Below are positions 42,334 through 48,870 of a stretch of 48,870 bases of DNA, in pieces. Origin of the DNA: JAEHDI01 sp035455185 (GTDB lineage: Bacteria; Acidobacteriota; Terriglobia; Bryobacterales; Bryobacteraceae); assembly GCA_035455185.1 (NCBI GenBank), contig DATIFQ010000360.1, positions 1 to 48,870 on the forward strand. The letters run 5' to 3'. The translations under genes were made by a program, and so were the position numbers. Numbering within the stretch: position 1 is the first letter of the stretch; the number at the start of each line of letters is the position of its first letter. A model generated the notes under the pieces. That model saw only the letters and a list, made by a program, of their open reading frames with translations. It was not told where the DNA came from and searched no databases.

Positions 42334-43668
42334 GTGGGAAAACGTAGACTTATCCGTCGTTTTGTTGCGCTGGCCGCTGTGTCCCTCCTGCTACCGTTGT
42401 GTTCCGCACAACTGCGGCAGGTGCCCGAGCCGGCCGTCGGAGCCGCCGCAGCTTCGCAAGACGACTACATCGTTACCTTCCAGCCTGGTCTCAGCCAGGC
42501 GGAGCGCGCGGCTGCGGTGGTGAGAGCCGGTGCCAACGCGCGATTCAACTTCAGCATCATTAACGCGGTAGCGGTGCGGGTTCCAAACGCCAACGTGCTG
42601 GCGGCGATTCAGCGGGACATGCGCGTGGTAAGCATCGTCCCAGATCGGCCGGTCCATGCATTTGGGAAGCCGACCAAGCCGGGTGGCGGCTCCAGCGGGC
42701 AGGTGGTACCGGAAGGTGTGAAGCGGGTAAATACACCCGTCTTGGGTTCGTCCGACGGTTCCGGTATTGCCGTCGCGGTGCTGGATACGGGCATCGACCT
42801 GAACCATGCCGATCTGGCGATCGGATCAAGCCGATTTGATGCCTTTGGGGGTTCCTGCCAGGATGGGAACGGCCACGGCACCCATGTCACAGGAATCATT
42901 GCGGCTCTCGACAACTCGATCGATGTCGTGGGTGTGGCTCCGAATGCGACGCCTTATTGTGTGAAGGTGCTGGACGACGGCGGGTCTGGGAGCGACTCCG
43001 CCGTGATCGCTGGACTGGATTGGGTCTACAATCGGACCGACCTGCAGATTCGCGTGGTGAACATGAGTTTGGGGCGGGACAAAGTGGACGGGGACATGGC
43101 GCTCGACAGCCCCATGCGCGCAGCGATTCGGCAGCTATACGCCAAAGGAATCATAGTTGTCGCTGCCGCTGGAAACGAAGCGGCCAAAGAGGTGATTCAG
43201 AAAGTCCCTGCCGGCTATCCGGAGGTGCTCGCAGTCGCCAGCACCACGGCCAAGGACGGGAGCAACGCGTGCCGTCTCCTTCCAAATCCAATCCGGAAGG
43301 ATACGGCATCCTTTTTCACCACCGACGGAAGCCTCGATTCCACATCGGACGGCTCGATCGGCGTTACCATCTCGGCCCCTGGAGAGGACCAGGAGAATGT
43401 AAGCCGGGGATGCTTGATCAGTTCCGTGGGAATTCTCTCGCTGAAAGCGGGCGGCGGGACCATTCGGTATTCCGGCACGAGCATGGCGGCGCCACACGTT
43501 ACCGGCATTGTCGCTCGCGTTCTCCAGAAAGAATTGGCCGTTGGGCCTGAGGGTGTGCGCGGCTATTTTCAAGCGAACGCTTCGGCCAAACAGACGGCGC
43601 CACTGGACTCGCCCACCAGCACTTATACGTTCGATGGGGAGCGAGAAGGGGTGGCTGTAGCACCTTAG
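42334..43668 (+). CDS. Secreted subtilisin-like (S8) serine protease
   Basis: A 444-residue preproprotein. It has a signal peptide (RRLIRRFVALAAVSLLLPLCSAQ) and an I9-type propeptide (about 44-105; DDYIVTFQPGLSQAERAAAVVRAGA, AVAVRVPNANVLAAIQRD). The catalytic domain has the Asp site AVLDTGIDLNHADL (Asp151), the His site GNGHGTHVTGIIAAL (His181), the oxyanion region VVAAAGNEA and the Ser site YSGTSMAAPHVTG (Ser383). It is an extracellular or periplasmic endoprotease of proteinase K/subtilisin type. The start is GTG at 42334 with GGAGGGG 9 bases upstream; a GTG six codons earlier is weaker. Confidence 0.92.
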   Translation: MGKRRLIRRFVALAAVSLLLPLCSAQLRQVPEPAVGAAAASQDDYIVTFQPGLSQAERAAAVVRAGANARFNFSIINAVAVRVPNANVLAAIQRDMRVVSIVPDRPVHAFGKPTKPGGGSSGQVVPEGVKRVNTPVLGSSDGSGIAVAVLDTGIDLNHADLAIGSSRFDAFGGSCQDGNGHGTHVTGIIAALDNSIDVVGVAPNATPYCVKVLDDGGSGSDSAVIAGLDWVYNRTDLQIRVVNMSLGRDKVDGDMALDSPMRAAIRQLYAKGIIVVAAAGNEAAKEVIQKVPAGYPEVLAVASTTAKDGSNACRLLPNPIRKDTASFFTTDGSLDSTSDGSIGVTISAPGEDQENVSRGCLISSVGILSLKAGGGTIRYSGTSMAAPHVTGIVARVLQKELAVGPEGVRGYFQANASAKQTAPLDSPTSTYTFDGEREGVAVAP

Positions 43669-43840
43669 TTCTTTGATCTTACCGGTTTGCATTGAGAAGG
43701 GCGGTCCACCAGTGTACACCCGGTCACGAGCTGAACTCTTTTTTGTTGGCCCTGTTCTCAGTCACTTACAGCCGCCGCCCCTCGGGAACCATGGACACGG
43801 CCCCTTACACTGAAATCGAGGAGGCGGTTGAGGAAACCGC

Positions 43841-43861
43841 CTCGACGTATCGGTGGCCACC
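43841..43861 (+). repeat. Copy B of the 21-base intergenic repeat
   Basis: It is 20/21 identical to 40749-40769. The copy begins inside the right arm of the hairpin at 43821-43843. Confidence 0.5.
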
Positions 43862-43986
43862 ATACGTTTTCATCGAAGTGGACTCTGACCGCGGCGCTCG
43901 TGAGGGCTTGCGGTGGTGGCTTTCATGCCGCCATCGACGTGCCAGGGTGGGATCGGTCCCCTTGTGAAGCCGACACTTCCTTGCCC

Positions 43987-44015
43987 GGCGGGCCGGGGTA
44001 GGACCCCGGTCCGCC
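43987..44015. repeat. Strong GC-rich hairpin
   Basis: GGCGGGCCGGGG-TAGGA-CCCCGGTCCGCC forms a 12-bp stem with one mismatch and a 5-base loop. There is no U-tract on either side, so an intrinsic terminator is not clear. Confidence 0.5.
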
Positions 44016-44181
44016 GATGACGAAACGATCTTTACTCCTTCCGACTCCCTTTTCCCCGTCTCTTGAGCCTACGTGTGCCCATTTCCCACACTGTGAGTGG
44101 CCCGGCCTTCACGCTGTGCGCCGAACGTCTCTGACAAACGGCATCACCATACGCGTGCACGGCCACCCCACGTCGGCGGCG

Positions 44182-44207
44182 GATTCGAAGGCAGTTACTT
44201 CCGAATC
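44182..44207. promoter_or_regulatory. Inverted repeat upstream of the toxin-antitoxin pair
   Basis: GATTCGAAG and CTT(c)CGAATC are separated by 7 bases and end 23 bases before the antitoxin start. Autoregulated toxin-antitoxin operons commonly have such operators, so this is a candidate. Confidence 0.35.
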
Positions 44208-44216
44208 GTGAAGCGT

Positions 44217-44222
44217 TAGACT
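44217..44222 (+). promoter_or_regulatory. -10-like hexamer before the antitoxin gene
   Basis: TAGACT lies 8 bases before the ATG. A GGTGA between them could alternatively act as a weak Shine-Dalgarno. Confidence 0.3.
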
Positions 44223-44230
44223 GGTGAAAT

Positions 44231-44473
44231 ATGAACCCAAACCCTGCATTTGACCGAATCACGGTGGAGCCCGGCAAATGCGGTGGAAAGCCGTGCATCC
44301 GCGGGATGCGCATTACGGTGCGCAGGGTCCTCGAGATCTTGGCCACCTACGCCGACCGGCAAGAGATCTTCCGCGAGTATCCGTTCCTCGAAGAGGAAGA
44401 CTTGCAGCAGGCGCTCCGCTATGCGGCGGCCTCGGTAGATGAGGAATTGGTCGACTTGAACCGCGTCGCATGA
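44231..44473 (+). CDS. DUF433 family antitoxin
   Basis: An 80-residue protein with the DUF433 pattern: RITVEPGKCGGKPCIRGMRITVRRVLEILATY, then EYPFLEEEDLQQALRYAAASVDEE. DUF433 proteins are small DNA-binding (winged/HTH-like) antitoxins paired with PIN-like DUF5615 toxins. The partner follows here with a 4-base ATGA overlap. The pair is isolated from other genes on both sides, as expected for a mobile toxin-antitoxin module. Confidence 0.88.
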   Translation: MNPNPAFDRITVEPGKCGGKPCIRGMRITVRRVLEILATYADRQEIFREYPFLEEEDLQQALRYAAASVDEELVDLNRVA

Positions 44474-44838
44474 AACTGGTCTTGCTCGATCAGGGCCTCG
44501 CACCGAGGGCAGCCACACTACTTCGATCAGAGGGCTGGGAGGCGCTTCATGTGAGTGAGGTGGGCCTGCACCGGGCGGAAGATCTCGAAATCCTGGAATT
44601 CGCGCGGCAACGCGGGATGGTGTGTGTCACTCTAGATCACGATTTTCACACGCATCTGGCGCTCTCCCTTTCCGGGAGCCCCTCGGTGATTTTCGTACGC
44701 GTGGCGGGACTTGATGCTTACCAGCAGGTTGTGCTGATTAAAGCCGTTTGGGAAGTTTGCGGGGAAGCCATCGCCGAAGGGGCGGCAGTATCAACTGACG
44801 GAACCACTGTGCGACTGCACAAGCTGCCTCTGAAATAA
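44470..44838 (+). CDS. DUF5615 PIN-like toxin
   Basis: A 122-residue protein with the DUF5615 (Mut7-C/PIN-like) pattern: KLVLLDQGLAPRAATLLRSEGWEALHVSEVGLHRAEDLEILEFARQRG and VCVTLDHDFH. The acidic residues Asp7, Glu30 or Asp37, Asp54 and Asp56 are positioned to bind metal in a PIN-type nuclease site. It is predicted to be an RNase toxin neutralised by the overlapping DUF433 protein. The C terminus is slightly long for the family, ending VSTDGTTVRLHKLPLK. Confidence 0.85.
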   Translation: MKLVLLDQGLAPRAATLLRSEGWEALHVSEVGLHRAEDLEILEFARQRGMVCVTLDHDFHTHLALSLSGSPSVIFVRVAGLDAYQQVVLIKAVWEVCGEAIAEGAAVSTDGTTVRLHKLPLK

Positions 44839-45381
44839 CCTACGGCGCGGTTGGTGGGTCCCCGGTAGCAGGTTCGGTTTTCAAGTCCGGCCGCCGGACC
44901 ATTGCAAGTCTCTTCTGTCGTACCCTTACAAGTCAATTCTGCTGCAAGTGGCACGGCCTTCCCGGGTGGCCCACTTCTGCGGCAGAGCCGGAGCTCCATT
45001 CCGATCCACGACCGAAGGGAGTGGTCAGGCCTGTCGACTGACAGCGTCACCGTCTACGTGCACAGCCAGCCGGCGACGATCGGGACGGCCTTCATCGAGG
45101 AGGCGGCGGAGCAGGTCGGAGACGTCCTGCCGGAACTTCCTCCGGCTGGCGCATCGGCGAGATAGATGGCGGCGTGAGCGGCTCAGGCGGCAGCATCGGC
45201 GGATCAGGGAGCAGGACCGGACCGTTCAGTCCCGAAAAGACAAGCCCGGCGAATAGCGCGAGTATCACGGCCAAGCACTGCAAGGGTTTCATCGGAGTTC
45301 CGTGCCCGATCGATCTCCGTTCCGATCATATCTCCGCAGTTCACCTTCCGGACCACACCCCCTCTCCCCGTGAAACAATGA
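44839..45381. other. 543-base region holding at most one small gene
   Basis: Apart from the small minus-strand frame listed separately, I see no gene here. CAAGT-type short repeats (three within 44903-44953) and GC-rich sequence are present, without a clear promoter for the glycosidase downstream. Confidence 0.45.
45092..45292 (-). CDS. Possible small secreted proline-rich protein
   Basis: A 66-residue frame beginning MKPLQCLAVILALFAGLVFSG, a credible signal peptide, followed by a tail with about one third proline (PVLLPDPPMLPPEPLTPP...). The ribosome-binding site is weak (GGAA). Composition alone could produce such a frame in GC-rich DNA, so the call is tentative. It is divergent from the GH106-like gene. 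Confidence 0.35.
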   Translation of the reverse strand: MKPLQCLAVILALFAGLVFSGLNGPVLLPDPPMLPPEPLTPPSISPMRQPEEVPAGRLRPAPPPPR

Positions 45382-48300
45382 ATGGCCATGAGGTCAAAGG
45401 TCCTGATTGTCCTGCTCATCGCCATCGTCACTGCGGCTGTGGCCGCTGCCGCGCTGGCGCCGTCATCATTCAGTACTGAGGCGGTCAATTCCTACGCGGA
45501 GCTTCGGCGGCTCTTCCCGAATCCGCCCGCGAGCTATAGCACCGCGCCGTTCTTCGTCTGGAACGGCGAGATGACCGAGTCGGAGATCGACAAGCATCTC
45601 GCGGATTACCACGCCCAGGGCATACGGGCCTTCTTCATCCACCCGCGCCCCGGCATGATCACGCCGTACCTCTCGGACCGCTGGTTCGCCCTCTGCCGCT
45701 ACACCGTCGACAAGGCCAAACAGCTCGGCATGCAGGCTTGGCTCTACGACGAAAACTCCTACCCCAGCGGCTTCGCCGGAGGTCACGTGCCCGCCGAAAT
45801 GCCCGAGTCCTGGAACGAAGGCCAGGGCCTCGTGCTCCATAAACTCACCCAGTTCCCCGCGGACCCCGGCAAATACAAAATCATTCTCAAGAAGGCGGCC
45901 GGCTCCTTCGAAGACGTCACCGCGTCGGCGTCCCCCGAACAGGGCCGCCAGGGTGACTACCTCGCCTTCGATCTCTCTTTCTACGAAAAGAGCCCCTGGT
46001 ACGGCGGATTCACCTACGTCGATCTCATCCGCCCCGGCGTCACCGAAAAGTTCATCGAGGTGACCATGCGCGGCTACGAGCGCACTCTCGGCCCCGACCT
46101 CGGCAAAACCGTCCCCGGCGTCTTCACCGACGAGCCCAACATCGTCCCGCCCGCCGACGAGAATTGCATCCGCTGGACGCCCGACCTCTTCGATCAATTC
46201 AAAAAGCGTTGGGGTTACGACCTCCGTCCTCACCTGCCTTCCCTCTTCGAGCAGACCGGCGAGTGGCAGCGCGTCCGCCATAATTACTACGCCTTGCTCC
46301 TCGACCTTTTCATCGGCCGCTGGGCAAAGCCATGGAACCGTTATGCCGATTCGAAAGGCATCGCCTGGACCGGCCACTACTGGGAGCACGAGTGGCCCAA
46401 CCCTCGCCAGGGTCCGGACAACATGGCCATGTACGCCTGGTCTCACGTGCCCGGCATCGACATGCTCTTCAACCAGTTCGCCGAAAACGTCGCCGCCCAG
46501 TTCGGCAACATCCGCTCCGTCAAGGAACTCGCGAGCGTCGCGAACCAGGTCGGCGCGCGCCGCGCGCTCAGCGAAACCTACGGCGGCGCCGGCTGGGAAC
46601 TCCGCTTCGAGGACATGAAGCGCCTTGGCGACTGGGAGTACGCGCTCGGCGTCAACTTGATGAACCAGCACCTCTCCTTCCAGACCATCGTGGGCGCCCG
46701 CAAGTACGACTATCCCCAGTCCTTCACCTATCACGAGCCCTGGTGGAGCCACTACCGCGTGCTCGCGGACTACTTCGCGCGCCTCTCGCTCGCCTTGAGC
46801 GCCGGCGAGCAGGTGAACCGCGTTCTCGTGATCGAGCCGACGTCATCGGCATGGATGTACGCTTCCGCGGGACAGGCCGACCCGCGCCTGATGCAGCTCG
46901 GCGAGACCTTCCAGGCTTTCGTGACGCGCTTCGAAAAGCTCCAGGGCGAGTACGACCTCGGTTGCGAGAACATCATCCGTGACCGCGGCAAAGCCGACGG
47001 CGCGCGCTTCGTCGTGGGCCGCCGCGCATACGATCTGGTCGTGCTCCCGCCTGGCACGGAGAGCCTCGACGCTGCCACTGTGAAGCTCCTCGGCGAATTC
47101 CTTCGAGGCGGCGGCAAAGTGTTGTCTTTCGTCGAGCCGCCCGCGCGGGTGGACGGCGCCGAAGACGCGCGCGTGACACAGCTCGCGTCGCAATTCGATT
47201 CGAGCTGGACGCGCGCCGATTCTCTCGACGATCCGCAGGCGCGCAAGATGCTACTCCCCGCCGGCATCACGGACGTCGCCGGTCAACTCCTTCACCAGCG
47301 CCGCGTTCTCGACGGCGGTGAGCTGCTCTTCTTCGCCAACCACAGCCTCGAACAACCGGCGCGGGCGACGATCAAGATCGCCGGAAAATCCCTGATGCGG
47401 CTCAACCCCTTCGACGGCTCGACCACTGCCCACCCCGCACGGCGCGAAGGCAACTCGCTCGTCTTCTCCGTCGAACTGCCGCCGGCCGGCAGCCTGCTGG
47501 TCGCTGCGCTAAAAGAAGGTCCCGCGCCGCCGGCTCCATCCCCGGCGCCAGTCGAGACGCCCGTCGCGGCCTCAGGATCGCTGGCAGTAAGGCGCCTCGC
47601 CCCGAACGTGCTCCAGATCGACTACTGCGACGTGAAACTCGGCGGCACTGTCACCGAGGACCTCTTCACGTACAACGCTACGGACAAGGTCTTCAAGCAC
47701 TACGGGCTTGAAGCGAACCCCTGGAACACCGCCGTCCAATACAAAACCTCCATCCTCGACATGGACCGGTTTCCGGCTGACTCGGGCTTCGACGCCGCTT
47801 TCCATTTCGATGTCGCCGCGGGCGTCGATGCTTCCGCGTTTCGCGCCGTCGTCGAGCGGCCGCATCTATGGAAGGTCACCGTGAACGGCAAGCCAGTTAC
47901 CGCGCGCCCTGACGAATGGTGGCTTGACCGCGCGTTTGGAGTCTACGACATCGGTGCGCACGTTACCGCCGGCCGCAACACCATCCTGCTCGCCGCGCGG
48001 CCCATGTCCATCCATCACGAAATCGAGCCGGTGTACGTGCTCGGCGAGTTCGCGCTCGACGCGCAGCCGCGCGGTTGGAAGATCGTTCCGCCCCAGAGCG
48101 CCGCTCCCGGCGCGTGGAAGGAACAGGGGCTGCCATTCTATTCGAACGCCGTCTCCTACACCCGTATCTACACGCTTAAGAAAGGCGCCTTCAAGGTGAG
48201 GCTCGGCAAGTGGCACGGGACCGTCGCCGAAGTCAAAGTCAACGGCAAGCCCGCCGGCATCATCGGCTGGCAGCCTTACGAGCTTGACGTCAGCCGCTTC

Positions 48301-48510
48301 GTCCGCGGTGGCGACAACACGGTCGAAGTCATCGTCATCGGCTCACTCAAGAATCTGCTCGGCCCGCACCACGGCAAGATCAGCCGCGGTTTCGTTTCGC
48401 CGTGGCTCTTCCGCAACGCCCCCGAGCACATGCCGCCCGGTTCGGGCTACGACCTCGACTCCTACGGCCTCTTCGGCGACATCGAGTTGATCGAATCCCG
48501 GCCCCGGTAG
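45382..48510 (+). CDS. Large secreted glycoside hydrolase (GH106/alpha-L-rhamnosidase-like)
   Basis: A 1042-residue product with an N-terminal signal segment (KVLIVLLIAIVTAAVAAAAL), then NPPASYSTAPFFVWNGEMTESEIDKHLADYHAQGIRAFFIHPRPG, LGMQAWLYDENSYPSGFAGG and PGVFTDEPN. These match the catalytic barrel of GH106-like enzymes. A middle domain (residues about 480-700) and C-terminal galactose-binding-like beta modules (VNGKPVTARP...DIGAHVTAGRNTILLAARP and VNGKPAGIIGWQPYELDVSRFVRGGDNTVEVIVIGSLKNLLGPHH) follow. Rhamnosidase activity is a family-level guess. The ATG two codons later is equally possible as the start. A UroD-family gene follows 6 bases downstream. Confidence 0.82.
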   Translation: MAMRSKVLIVLLIAIVTAAVAAAALAPSSFSTEAVNSYAELRRLFPNPPASYSTAPFFVWNGEMTESEIDKHLADYHAQGIRAFFIHPRPGMITPYLSDRWFALCRYTVDKAKQLGMQAWLYDENSYPSGFAGGHVPAEMPESWNEGQGLVLHKLTQFPADPGKYKIILKKAAGSFEDVTASASPEQGRQGDYLAFDLSFYEKSPWYGGFTYVDLIRPGVTEKFIEVTMRGYERTLGPDLGKTVPGVFTDEPNIVPPADENCIRWTPDLFDQFKKRWGYDLRPHLPSLFEQTGEWQRVRHNYYALLLDLFIGRWAKPWNRYADSKGIAWTGHYWEHEWPNPRQGPDNMAMYAWSHVPGIDMLFNQFAENVAAQFGNIRSVKELASVANQVGARRALSETYGGAGWELRFEDMKRLGDWEYALGVNLMNQHLSFQTIVGARKYDYPQSFTYHEPWWSHYRVLADYFARLSLALSAGEQVNRVLVIEPTSSAWMYASAGQADPRLMQLGETFQAFVTRFEKLQGEYDLGCENIIRDRGKADGARFVVGRRAYDLVVLPPGTESLDAATVKLLGEFLRGGGKVLSFVEPPARVDGAEDARVTQLASQFDSSWTRADSLDDPQARKMLLPAGITDVAGQLLHQRRVLDGGELLFFANHSLEQPARATIKIAGKSLMRLNPFDGSTTAHPARREGNSLVFSVELPPAGSLLVAALKEGPAPPAPSPAPVETPVAASGSLAVRRLAPNVLQIDYCDVKLGGTVTEDLFTYNATDKVFKHYGLEANPWNTAVQYKTSILDMDRFPADSGFDAAFHFDVAAGVDASAFRAVVERPHLWKVTVNGKPVTARPDEWWLDRAFGVYDIGAHVTAGRNTILLAARPMSIHHEIEPVYVLGEFALDAQPRGWKIVPPQSAAPGAWKEQGLPFYSNAVSYTRIYTLKKGAFKVRLGKWHGTVAEVKVNGKPAGIIGWQPYELDVSRFVRGGDNTVEVIVIGSLKNLLGPHHGKISRGFVSPWLFRNAPEHMPPGSGYDLDSYGLFGDIELIESRPR

Positions 48511-48516
48511 GCCGCG

Positions 48517-48870
48517 ATGCCCGGGTACCACGAGTCTGACATCAACCGGCTGCTCAAGACGTTCCGCCACCAGGAGGCGGACCGCGTGCCGCACCTCGAG
48601 TTCTGGGTCACCAGCAAGCCCGTCTATGAGTACGTGCTCGGCTACCCGCTTCAATACGACGTCGTCGACGCGCGCGTCGGCGGCCAGTCGATCACACCGG
48701 AAGATCATGTTCTCTTCGCCCGGAAATTGGGCATGGACGCGGTCGCGTGCAATTTCTCCTGGCGCCCGAACAATGTCTTCCAGAAGGCCGCCGATGGCAC
48801 TGAGCACTATACCGGCGGCACGGTCAGAACCCGAGACGATTTTAGCCGCCTCGAACCGCCGCCCGCGCTC
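48517..48870 (+). CDS. Uroporphyrinogen decarboxylase-family protein, N-terminal part
   Basis: 118 codons are in the window and the gene runs off the right edge. The translation MPGYHESDINRLLKTFRHQEADRVPHLEFWVTSK, EYVLGYPLQYDVVDARVGGQSITPEDHVLFARKLGMDAV is typical of UROD/MtaA-type proteins that in this clade lie next to carbohydrate-active enzymes rather than haem genes. Such proteins include corrinoid methyltransferases and uncharacterised enzymes. The active-site region is not in the window. It lies 6 bases after the GH106-like gene, probably in the same transcript. Confidence 0.8.
   Translation, partial: MPGYHESDINRLLKTFRHQEADRVPHLEFWVTSKPVYEYVLGYPLQYDVVDARVGGQSITPEDHVLFARKLGMDAVACNFSWRPNNVFQKAADGTEHYTGGTVRTRDDFSRLEPPPAL

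Larger units (their letters stand above)
43669..44230. other. 562-base region without a convincing gene; two hairpins and a repeat copy
   Basis: It contains a 9-bp hairpin GAGGCGGTT-gagga-AACCGCCTC (43821-43843), repeat copy B (43841-43861) overlapping it, and a GC-rich stem of 12 bp with one mismatch (43987-44015). Short frames occur (for example 43692-43967, plus strand), but I see no ribosome-binding site or recognisable family. Confidence 0.5.

Noticed and set aside
42126..43723. A 13-base identity (AGTGTACACCCGG) at 42126 and 43711
   Set aside because: A 13-base match is expected several times by chance in a window this size.
43692..43967. A 91-codon plus-strand frame with an acidic stretch (EIEEAVEETAS)
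   Set aside because: No ribosome-binding site, no recognisable family, and it spans the hairpin and the shared 21-base repeat, so non-coding is more likely.
1..48870. tRNA, rRNA, CRISPR arrays, insertion sequences and prophage genes
   Set aside because: I looked for T-loop-like GGTTCRA contexts, regularly spaced repeats, transposase motifs and integrases and found none I could support; a tRNAscan-SE run would settle the tRNA point.

Overview
The window is GC-rich, gene-dense bacterial DNA, most consistent with an Acidobacteriota chromosome of the Bryobacterales/Solibacter type. This assignment is inferred from gene content: Tat-exported sulfatases, Tat-exported Gfo/Idh/MocA and enolase-superfamily enzymes, a very large GH106-like glycosidase, a SpoIIE-type phosphatase with a HAMP domain, and a DUF433/DUF5615 toxin-antitoxin pair. 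No rRNA, tRNA, CRISPR array or insertion sequence was seen. Both ends cut genes: a Wzz-type chain-length protein on the left and a uroporphyrinogen-decarboxylase-family protein on the right.

Layout. 1-1568 (-) is an exopolysaccharide-export operon: a ribbon-helix-helix regulator, a Wza-type export protein and a Wzz-type protein. 1869-6950 (+) holds a DUF6544 membrane protein and a full-length Lhr helicase. 6986-8896 (-) is an envelope group: an SDH/SppA-type serine protease, a double-BON protein and a tiny His/Lys-rich secreted protein. 8962-12724 carries two Tat sulfatases around a two-domain lipoprotein. 12740-15345 holds an inositol-monophosphatase-family enzyme divergent from an acyl-CoA synthetase. 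15356-20312 (-) is a tight operon: SpoIIE phosphatase, K+ channel with RCK domain, NAD(P)HX repair enzyme Nnr and TsaE. 20399-24375 (-) is a second tight operon: modB, modC, an FmdE-family protein, a ThiE/TenI-like protein and a purple acid phosphatase-like enzyme.

24443-30518 (+) is a histidine-degradation operon (hutU, hutI, fused FTCD) flanked by an aldo/keto-reductase-fold protein that lacks its catalytic tetrad and followed without a gap by lipA; no hutH is present. 30482-34267 holds a GSA-aminomutase-like transaminase, a Tat oxidoreductase and an enolase-superfamily dehydratase. 34316-37212 (+) is tyrS, a GNAT protein and folP. 37215-40606 (-) is a TPR protein, a MacB/FtsX permease and a TolC-type protein. 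The right end has a class-C beta-lactamase-like serine hydrolase, a subtilase, two repeat- or hairpin-bearing non-coding stretches, a toxin-antitoxin pair, the GH106-like enzyme and the UroD-family gene.

The observation I consider most worth testing is genome-scale. Many transcription-unit-leading genes without a Shine-Dalgarno sequence have a -10-like hexamer (TANNNT or GATAAT) ending only 6 to 10 bases before the start codon, the geometry expected for leaderless mRNAs. Other interesting points are the tetrad-less AKR protein in the hut operon, a K+ channel with a TVGYRE filter, the modBC-FmdE operon without modA, and an inverted-repeat intergenic element near 40.7 kb.
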